The notes beneath the pieces are model-generated. The model worked only from the letters and a program-made list of their open reading frames with translations, searched no databases and was not told the DNA's origin. Position numbers and translations under genes: made by a program. From assembly GCF_000807675.2 (NCBI RefSeq), contig NZ_CP019962.1, positions 1,798,001 through 1,862,000 on the forward strand: DNA of 64,000 nt, in the 5' to 3' direction. Each line of letters begins with the position of its first letter. The stretch's first letter is position 1. Source of the DNA: Eubacterium limosum (lineage in GTDB: Bacteria; Bacillota; Clostridia; Eubacteriales; Eubacteriaceae). Shown here piece after piece: positions 58,722 through 64,000 of this stretch.

Positions 58722-59450
58722 ATGTTCCGTATTGGGGTGTGTGATGATGAAGCTTATTTCCGACAGGTTTTAGAAAAACAGCTGATGACTTATTTAAAAT
58801 TTTATGAACAGAAAGCAGAAGTTTGCCTTTTTGAAAATGGAAGCGATTTTTTAAAGGCGGCTGGAGATCAGGCCTTTAATCTTGTTTTTCTTGATATTGA
58901 GATGGAAGCGGAAGAAACGGGAATAAAAGTAGCTGAAAGTTTACAGAAAGAAAGTCCTGACACACTGGTTATTTTTGTAACCTCTCACAGTGAATATGTT
59001 CCGAGATCGTTTCGTGTCAATGCGTTTCAATATTTAACAAAGCCAGTAAAAACAGAGCTTATCACTGAAGAGATTGAAAGGGCAATGCGCTATATAAAAA
59101 CCCAAAGAAGCCGTTATGAAATCAACTGGAACGGAAAACAATACTTTATTCTAATAAAAAAAATTCGTTATGTGGAGACAGATAAGGGCCATAATGTAGT
59201 GGTGCATACTATTGAGGAAAATTATAAAACGAAACGAAGTTTAAATGATGTTGAGGATGATCTGAAGCCTTATGGCTTTCTCCGTATCCATCGCAGTGTT
59301 TTAATTAATATGAATTTTATCTGCGGCAAACGAGATAAGGAAATATGTATCCAGAAAAAACCAGAGGAAATTTGGCTGTCTGTCAGCCGTGATAGGCAGA
59401 AAACTGTGGATGCCGCCTATATTAGCTGGCGGAGAAAGTCGAGTATATAG
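58722..59450 (+). CDS. LytTR family response regulator (AgrA/VirR-like)
   Basis: A 242-residue regulator. The receiver domain (residues 1-120) has the acidic pair in IGVCDDEAYF, the phospho-acceptor Asp in LVFLDIEME and the switch Thr/Lys in FVTSHSEYVPRSFRVNAFQY..TKP. The LytTR DNA-binding domain follows (YFILIKKIRYVETDKGHNVV..., FLRIHRSVLINMNFI). AGGAGG is eight bases before the ATG; a TTG six bases earlier is too close. The stop overlaps the start region of the kinase gene, so they form one unit. Confidence 0.92.
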   Translation: MFRIGVCDDEAYFRQVLEKQLMTYLKFYEQKAEVCLFENGSDFLKAAGDQAFNLVFLDIEMEAEETGIKVAESLQKESPDTLVIFVTSHSEYVPRSFRVNAFQYLTKPVKTELITEEIERAMRYIKTQRSRYEINWNGKQYFILIKKIRYVETDKGHNVVVHTIEENYKTKRSLNDVEDDLKPYGFLRIHRSVLINMNFICGKRDKEICIQKKPEEIWLSVSRDRQKTVDAAYISWRRKSSI

Positions 59451-59452
59451 TG

Positions 59453-60745
59453 ATGATTTTAAAACTGATCTGTGAATCGATGATTGCCGGATTTGAGGTT
59501 GTATTGATTTATTTTTGGGCAAAAGCCTTTTCAGATGAAAAGGCTGAGCGCTGGCAGGTGGTGGTGGCCGCGTCTGTCATTTTTATATTGATATTGAGCG
59601 TGTCAATGATTAGTTTTCAGCCGTTTGTATTAATAACAAACGCGACTATCTGTACTTTTATTATGCTTTGGGTAATGAACCGGCGAATTAAAATTAATTT
59701 TTGGCTGACGCTGTGTTTTTCGACATTAATGTTTCTCAGTGAGACTATTGGCGGGATGCTTTATGCTTTTATTGGGAATGTTGATTTTAACGCGACGCGT
59801 TTCGATCCATTGTACCGGCTGCGTGCAAATATTATTTCAGAATTAGTGGCCTTTACGATTATTCGAATTATCAGTGTCCGTCAGCGTCATTCCTTTTATT
59901 TTCCACCTTTAAGAATTATATTGCAGATCGTTGTTTTGCCGTTAACGAGCATTCTGGCGGTAGTGGAAATGGGCTTAGGACAGGCCGGTGCCTATGAAAT
60001 TGGCGGCATTGTATTTAACCTTGCCATCATTGCCGGGCTGGCGATGGCAAATATCTTTGCGTTTTATCTTTTTGAACGGGAACAGCTCTATACCGAACAA
60101 AAGCAAAAAGAAGCCCTGTATCGCCAGCAGCTTGAATACCAGAAGGAATCCTACCGGAATTTGACCACTTCGCAAAATGAAGTTCGAAAAATCCGCCACG
60201 ACTTAAAAAATACTTTAACGGCCGTTTCCGGCTATCTGAAAGCTGGAGTGACAGAAAAGGCCGAGGATCTGCTGGAAGCAATGGTAACGGATTTGAAAAA
60301 AACAGAGCAAGCTGTTTATACGGGCTATCCGGCGGTGGACGCGGTCGTTTTTGCCAAAGCCAGCCGGATGGAACGGGACAAAATTCCTTTTTCGAAAACG
60401 TTGATCTTGCCCGAAACGCTGCCAATCAGCGAGGAGGATCTTTTTATTCTTTTAGGTTCAGCTTTGGATAACGCCATTGAGGCCTGCGAAAAGATCGAAA
60501 GGGAAGGACGGTATGTCCTGCTGAAAACAGGTTTTGATGAACGTCGCTTTTGGATCTGGATTGAAAACGCCGCAAAGCTGACCGAGGAGGAACAGGCAGG
60601 CCGTTTGTCGACCCGTAAGGCTGATAAAAAAAGCCATGGATTAGGCCTGTTGACCATACAGAAAATCGTGGAGAAATACAACGGTATGTGGCAGATAAAG
60701 CCGGAAAAACTTAAATTTACGTTGAATATTGAGTTTTTTCTTTAG
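59453..60745 (+). CDS. AgrC-like GHKL sensor histidine kinase
   Basis: A 430-residue kinase. The N-terminal half has six or seven membrane helices, as in AgrC/ComD receptors that bind cyclic or linear peptides outside the cell. A coiled linker leads to the phosphorylation site IRHDLKNTLTAVSGYLK (His), the N box LGSALDNAIEACEK and the G box KSHGLGLLTIQKIVEKYNG. This GHKL layout (HPK10 type) goes with LytTR regulators. It begins two or three bases after the regulator gene (an overlapping GTG is also possible). An AgrD-like gene follows 133 bases downstream. Confidence 0.92.
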   Translation: MILKLICESMIAGFEVVLIYFWAKAFSDEKAERWQVVVAASVIFILILSVSMISFQPFVLITNATICTFIMLWVMNRRIKINFWLTLCFSTLMFLSETIGGMLYAFIGNVDFNATRFDPLYRLRANIISELVAFTIIRIISVRQRHSFYFPPLRIILQIVVLPLTSILAVVEMGLGQAGAYEIGGIVFNLAIIAGLAMANIFAFYLFEREQLYTEQKQKEALYRQQLEYQKESYRNLTTSQNEVRKIRHDLKNTLTAVSGYLKAGVTEKAEDLLEAMVTDLKKTEQAVYTGYPAVDAVVFAKASRMERDKIPFSKTLILPETLPISEEDLFILLGSALDNAIEACEKIEREGRYVLLKTGFDERRFWIWIENAAKLTEEEQAGRLSTRKADKKSHGLGLLTIQKIVEKYNGMWQIKPEKLKFTLNIEFFL

Positions 60746-60820
60746 GCCGTTTTACAGAAACTGATTCACAGACGGCAGAAACTGCCGACCCCATTGTAAA
60801 GCATAAAAAATCATGTTAGA

Positions 60821-60859
60821 GTTGACTTGTAAAAACCTTTACAGTCAATTCTTTTTTTT
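60821..60859 (+). terminator. Terminator or LytTR operator between kinase gene and agrD-like gene
   Basis: TTGACT-T-GTAAA pairs with TTTACAGTCAA around AACC, followed by TTCTTTTTTT: a terminator shape. The two arms also give AGAGTTGAC (60819-60827) and ACAGTCAAT (60841-60849), 22 bases apart in the same direction, close to the direct-repeat layout of AgrA-type sites. The two readings are alternatives. Confidence 0.5.
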
Positions 60860-60878
60860 ATGAAAGGGGAAATTTGAA

Positions 60879-61040
60879 ATGAAAAAGAAATTAATGGAGT
60901 ATGCGTTTAAGTATGGCAGTATGATTTCAGCCCTGGCTTTGATGATCGGTGTTTCCGCTGGAGGTGCAGCCTGTTGGGGATGGCAGTATCAGCCAAAAGA
61001 GCCAGAAGGGATGAGGAAGTTTAAGAGAAATTTGGATTGA
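60879..61040 (+). CDS. AgrD-like cyclic lactone autoinducer precursor
   Basis: A 53-residue peptide starting ATG after AAGGGG. It has the AgrD plan: a basic amphipathic leader (MKKKLMEYAFKYGSMISALA), a small-residue stretch (GVSAGGAA), a single cysteine at residue 32 in AACWGWQYQPKEP, and a charged tail ending NLD. In the Agr systems the cysteine forms a thiolactone with the last residue of the mature peptide and the tail is cut away by AgrB. The Pro-Lys-Glu-Pro block right after the core fits clostridial AgrD. It lies just after an AgrC/AgrA-like pair. No AgrB is encoded in the window, so the processing enzyme must be elsewhere or different. Confidence 0.75.
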   Translation: MKKKLMEYAFKYGSMISALALMIGVSAGGAACWGWQYQPKEPEGMRKFKRNLD

Positions 61041-61077
61041 ACAATTCAAATGCAGTGTAATGGAGGAGGTGGGTCCG

Positions 61078-61131
61078 TTGGAAAGTGATATGAAGGATAA
61101 TTGGAGATGTTTTTACACAGGATTCAAATAA
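61078..61131 (+). CDS. Possible 17-residue peptide
   Basis: TTG start six bases after a perfect GGAGGAGGTGGG; reads MESDMKDNWRCFYTGFK then stop. It contains one cysteine among aromatic residues. The strong ribosome binding site has no other gene to serve, but so short a frame can occur by chance. Confidence 0.3.
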   Translation: MESDMKDNWRCFYTGFK

Positions 61132-61145
61132 AGAAGGAGAAAGAA

Positions 61146-61580
61146 ATGAAAAAAGTATTAAGTAAAGCTAGTTTAGGTATTGTAGTTATGTTGTTAATGC
61201 TAAGCTTTGCGGGAAGTGCATTTGCAGCAAGTGAAGCCGATGAACAAATTATCCAGCCAAGATCAGAGAATGTATTTTTTAGTTTTCCAGTGTCAGGTAC
61301 AAGCGGTAGATGTACAGGAGAGGCATTGAAGCATTCGACTTATACACCATACTGGGTTCAATTTAATTGGTCAAGTGCCTCTAATAATATCATTTTAAAT
61401 ACTGTTATGCATAATTCGGATCATGCATCCCGTGGACAAGGAAAGGTTTTGGAAGGAACATCAGCTTCCATTGCAAGTACTGGAACAGCATATTATTATT
61501 ATCACGGGAATTTGTGGAGAGAATTTGAGTGGGATCCAGCTGTTAGTGTAAGTGGTTATTTTTCTCCAGACAATTATTAA
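61146..61580 (+). CDS. Small secreted protein of unknown family
   Basis: A 144-residue protein with a clear signal peptide (KKVLSKASLGIVVMLLMLSF..AFA, cut near residue 29), so the mature protein of about 115 residues is exported. It is rich in Ser, Thr, Tyr and Trp (YTPYWVQFNWSSAS, TGTAYYYYHGNLWREFEWDP) and looks beta-rich, with one cysteine (SGRCTGEA). AAGGAG precedes the ATG; a frame extension upstream is not supported. Placed after the autoinducer gene and before membrane and ABC genes, it could be a bacteriocin-like effector; no known bacteriocin family is recognised. Confidence 0.65.
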   Translation: MKKVLSKASLGIVVMLLMLSFAGSAFAASEADEQIIQPRSENVFFSFPVSGTSGRCTGEALKHSTYTPYWVQFNWSSASNNIILNTVMHNSDHASRGQGKVLEGTSASIASTGTAYYYYHGNLWREFEWDPAVSVSGYFSPDNY

Positions 61581-61591
61581 ATACAGTAAGA

Positions 61592-61621
61592 TACCAAGCA
61601 CTTCTTAAGAAGTGCTTGGTA
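61592..61621 (+). repeat. Perfect 30-base palindrome
   Basis: TACCAAGCACTTCTT directly followed by its complement. In RNA it would form a long hairpin but no T tract follows; partial termination after the secreted protein gene or an operator are both possible. Confidence 0.6.
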
Positions 61622-61651
61622 ATCCTTAATAATTCAGAAAGGATTGAAAAT

Positions 61652-61798
61652 ATGAAAAAAATATTTATATTGTTTATTTCGATTATGGTTCTTTTATCTG
61701 TAACAGCTTGTAGTATTACAGGCAAAATAGATGAACCCAAATGGCCCGATGAAACAACAAAGGAATATATTGAAAAAGTAGAAAATGAGCTAAATTAA
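61652..61798 (+). CDS. Very small lipoprotein
   Basis: A 48-residue lipoprotein: signal peptide KKIFILFISIMVLLSVTACS with lipobox VTAC, then a 29-residue acidic mature part (KIDEPKWPDETTKEYIEKVE). AGAAAGG lies 9 bases before the ATG. Such tiny lipoproteins next to a secreted peptide and an ABC transporter are often immunity factors; this is inference from position only. Confidence 0.6.
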   Translation: MKKIFILFISIMVLLSVTACSITGKIDEPKWPDETTKEYIEKVENELN

Positions 61799-61813
61799 AA
61801 ATGAGAGGAAAAA

Positions 61814-62638
61814 ATGGAAATTACAAAGTATAGGTGGTTTCATAAATATAGAATAATAGTTTTAAGTATTTTTTTTCTAGGACTTTGGATAAGCTGGTAC
61901 CTATTAGGAAATATTTACGGTGTTACATTGGGCTTTGATATGGCTGCTCCTGATTTAGGAGAAAACGTACAGGCTATTAAACAGAACCTCTTAGGGCAAT
62001 TGTTAACGATAGATCATTTTGTTTCATCGACCTTCAGGTTTTCAATGATTTTAGGCCCTGTACTTATCTGTGCAAATACGTTGTTATTTATTTGGGAAAA
62101 AAAAGGTTACTTAGCTTTTAAGTTGCCAAGGAAAAATAATTATAAAGGGGTCATAATAAATACAATACTGATTCATGCATTTATCAATGGGACTACCTTT
62201 TACTTTGTATATATTCTTTTTTTATCTTTAGGCATGTTGTTTAATGCCGCGCATATGGAAATTGCGAGGACTTCTTTTGATTTTTTATTTGGCAGAAATT
62301 TTTCTATTGAATCTCCGTATTTCTACTATGTTTTAGATGGATTTATTAAATTTTTTGTATTTGGTTTTGTGTACAGTTTATTTTCTAATACGATTGCATT
62401 AGTTAGTTCTAAAAGTTATGTGTCGGTTATAATTCCGATTATTTATTATTTTGGTTTTTCAGTTATATTTGCAACTGGATTACAGTATATGCCTTTGGCA
62501 CCTGTCTATACCCAAGGTTTTACTTCATTTGTTGATATGCCTTTATGGATGGCCTTTACACCAATGATTATACCAGTAGTTACTTCTTTTTTTATCATAA
62601 TTTGGTTTTTAAAAAGAAAGGAAAAATATGTGGATTAA
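61814..62638 (+). CDS. Membrane protein, ABC-2-type permease-like
   Basis: A 274-residue protein with about six membrane helices (IIVLSIFFLGLWISWYLLG, FRFSMILGPVLICANTLLF, NTILIHAFINGTTFYFVYIL and three more) and a large external segment between helices 1 and 2. The layout resembles permease subunits of peptide-export or immunity ABC transporters. GAGG precedes the ATG. Base composition is far more AT-rich than in genes before 60 kb. It overlaps the next gene by 11 bases. Confidence 0.6.
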   Translation: MEITKYRWFHKYRIIVLSIFFLGLWISWYLLGNIYGVTLGFDMAAPDLGENVQAIKQNLLGQLLTIDHFVSSTFRFSMILGPVLICANTLLFIWEKKGYLAFKLPRKNNYKGVIINTILIHAFINGTTFYFVYILFLSLGMLFNAAHMEIARTSFDFLFGRNFSIESPYFYYVLDGFIKFFVFGFVYSLFSNTIALVSSKSYVSVIIPIIYYFGFSVIFATGLQYMPLAPVYTQGFTSFVDMPLWMAFTPMIIPVVTSFFIIIWFLKRKEKYVD

Positions 62639-63251
62639 AATATTTGCTGTAATAATCCTTTGGATGTTTTATATTTACTACGATCCAATGGGACCTTTTG
62701 GTGGACTGTTTGGTGACATGGGCTCAGGTATGTTAGTGACCTATTTATGCTATTTCTTTATAGCCATGCATTTATCATTTAATAGAATAAACTCCTTCAT
62801 ATTAAGTCGTTTTGTGTTTAAAAAAGATTTCTACTTCTGGGCATTAAAAAAGATATTAAAAGTTAGCTCTCTGTATGTATTGATCTGTACATTTACATAT
62901 GTGTTTATTAATTATATATTAAGGCACAATGATATGGTAACAATTTACATAATTGTAAAGTTTATGACTGGAAGTATTATTAATATATCTTTATTAAACT
63001 TTATTATATTGCTAATTAAACTTCAGTACAACACAATTTTTAGTATGATATTTGCAGGATGTATCATTACATTGGCTTATATTACTGGTGGGGTTCAATT
63101 GATAAGATATAATATCAGTTTTATAGCCTCGGCATATACGGATATTAACGGATATATGCGTCCTATGTTTACTATTATGGGATATCTTATAATCCTAAGT
63201 ATTATGTTGATATTATTGTCAAGAAATAAAAAGATGGATATAAGTATTTAA
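62628..63251 (+). CDS. Membrane protein
   Basis: A 207-residue protein with about six hydrophobic helices and no recognisable motif (starts MWIKIFAVIILWMFYIYYDP). It overlaps the previous gene and is followed two bases later by another membrane gene. Likely a subunit of the same membrane complex; AT-rich codons. Confidence 0.55.
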   Translation: MWIKIFAVIILWMFYIYYDPMGPFGGLFGDMGSGMLVTYLCYFFIAMHLSFNRINSFILSRFVFKKDFYFWALKKILKVSSLYVLICTFTYVFINYILRHNDMVTIYIIVKFMTGSIINISLLNFIILLIKLQYNTIFSMIFAGCIITLAYITGGVQLIRYNISFIASAYTDINGYMRPMFTIMGYLIILSIMLILLSRNKKMDISI

Positions 63252-63253
63252 TT

Positions 63254-63934
63254 ATGAAAATAAAAAGTATTTCGTTTTTTTGTGCAACATTGCTGACACT
63301 AGAAATTAATATTTGGAGAAATGTACAAGATAATAAAAAAATAGAAGATATTATAAAAATTATTTTTTTATCGGACAATGATGAAACAGGAATAAGTATT
63401 ACATCGCTTATTACTTGTTTTGCTTTTGTTATATTTTCAGTACTATTTGTAATTAATATTAAAAATGATATCTCAAAAAATTATAGAAGTATGATACTCC
63501 AAAGATATAGAAGTCGGAGAAGCTTTTTGATGCAGCATCAAAAAAAGGGAATTCAAAACAGTTTAATTTTAACAATTTCTATTTTTGTATGTTTAGTTTT
63601 ATTTTATAGTATATTGGAATTCAAACTTATAAATTTAGAATCGCTACCGGGCGACCAATTAATGTCCTTATTTATTAATATTTTTTTGTTTTTAAATATT
63701 TCAATTACTTTTAATACAATTATTGTCTTAAAAAAGAGCAATATACAAGGAATAACTGCGAATATTCTTTTAATAGTTATTGTTATATTATTAGATATTT
63801 CAATTAAAGAGATTAGTATACTAACTTTTGGATCAATCATTCTATTGGTAAGAGGAACTGTTTTCTTATCAAACATAATTTTTGTTTTAATAATATATCT
63901 ATATTTTTTTATAAAAAATATAGATATCCTTTAA
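63254..63934 (+). CDS. Membrane protein
   Basis: A 226-residue protein with about five helices (SLITCFAFVIFSVLFVINI, SLILTISIFVCLVLFYSIL, and others) and a basic cytosolic segment (RSMILQRYRSRRSFLMQHQKKG) between two of them. Very rich in Ile, Leu, Phe, Asn and Lys. Follows the previous gene by two bases and lies 11 bases before an ABC ATPase gene, so I read it as part of an export or self-protection transporter. Confidence 0.55.
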   Translation: MKIKSISFFCATLLTLEINIWRNVQDNKKIEDIIKIIFLSDNDETGISITSLITCFAFVIFSVLFVINIKNDISKNYRSMILQRYRSRRSFLMQHQKKGIQNSLILTISIFVCLVLFYSILEFKLINLESLPGDQLMSLFINIFLFLNISITFNTIIVLKKSNIQGITANILLIVIVILLDISIKEISILTFGSIILLVRGTVFLSNIIFVLIIYLYFFIKNIDIL

Positions 63935-63945
63935 AGGAGAAGACA

Positions 63946-64000
63946 ATGCAATCAATTATTCAAATAGAAAAAGCATCAAAGACTTTTAAAGATAAAAGCG
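63946..64000 (+). CDS. ABC transporter ATP-binding protein, 5' end only
   Basis: Begins after AAAGGAG with MQSIIQIEKASKTFKDKS and runs out of the window. The pattern IxIExxSKxFxDK is the usual first strand and A-loop region of ABC ATPases. The Walker motifs lie beyond the end, so the call rests on this start and the upstream membrane genes. Confidence 0.6.
   Translation, partial: MQSIIQIEKASKTFKDKS

Noticed and set aside
61146-61580. Lactococcin 972-type bacteriocin
   Set aside because: Length and neighbours are suggestive, but the Gly/His/Tyr-rich pattern of that family is not present.

Overview
The window reads as a chromosome segment of an acetogenic, strictly anaerobic Gram-positive bacterium (Firmicutes/Clostridia, Eubacteriaceae). 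The order cooC1-acsV-orf-acsD-acsC-acsE-acsA-cooC2-acsB is the arrangement known from Acetobacterium woodii and Eubacterium limosum, and I infer a Eubacterium limosum-type organism. An oxygen-sensitive class III ribonucleotide reductase, strong AGGAGG ribosome binding sites and consensus sigma-A promoters fit this.

Layout. 1-3.2 kb: sulfur amino acid genes (MalY-type C-S lyase and a MetB/MetC-type enzyme on minus, divergent cysK on plus) sharing a repeat-rich promoter region. 3.2-6 kb: nrdD-nrdG on minus with a promoter-embedded pair of NrdR-like boxes. 6.3-15.7 kb: mostly minus-strand single genes (surface beta-helix-like protein, LarA family enzyme, oligopeptide-type binding lipoprotein, MalQ, YhiM/DUF2776 membrane protein, HAD phosphatase) plus a plus-strand small transaldolase. 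16.2-25.5 kb: housekeeping plus-strand genes uvrC-hprK-PHP phosphatase, degV, prfA, pepT, an rfbD-like reductase and a dicarboxylate/glutamate symporter; cls lies on minus at 25.6-27.1 kb.

27.4-41.1 kb is the core of the window: the carbonyl branch of the Wood-Ljungdahl pathway. It encodes two CooC ATPases, the corrinoid reductive activator AcsV, a DUF3786 protein, both corrinoid iron-sulfur protein subunits, the methyltransferase AcsE, CO dehydrogenase AcsA and acetyl-CoA synthase AcsB. After a strong terminator comes an accessory group that looks like nickel handling: a histidine-rich protein, a CooT-like protein, a DUF3842 protein and a small protein that repeats the C-terminal domain of the histidine-rich protein. 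A 19-base element is repeated at the predicted transcription starts of cooC1 and acsD.

41.3-45.3 kb holds a VanY-type carboxypeptidase, a PurM-like protein, tRNA-Arg(CCU), a beta-hydroxyacid dehydrogenase and small genes. 45.5-49.2 kb is the ribosomal/transcription cluster rpmG-secE-nusG-rplK-rplA-rplJ-rplL with an L10 leader. 49.3-54.5 kb holds proS (archaeal/eukaryotic-like type), a corrinoid-activation-like protein, a condensation-type acyltransferase, a zinc-ribbon membrane protein and a DUF2284 protein.

54.6-64 kb is an accessory region: small membrane proteins and two paralogous lipoproteins, then a LytTR regulator and GHKL kinase, an AgrD-like cyclic peptide precursor with no AgrB in view, a secreted protein, and an AT-rich run of membrane genes ending in the start of an ABC ATPase. 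This looks like a peptide signalling and export or self-protection island and is the best candidate for an undescribed system, next to the nickel module. Functions are from sequence reading alone; no database search was run.
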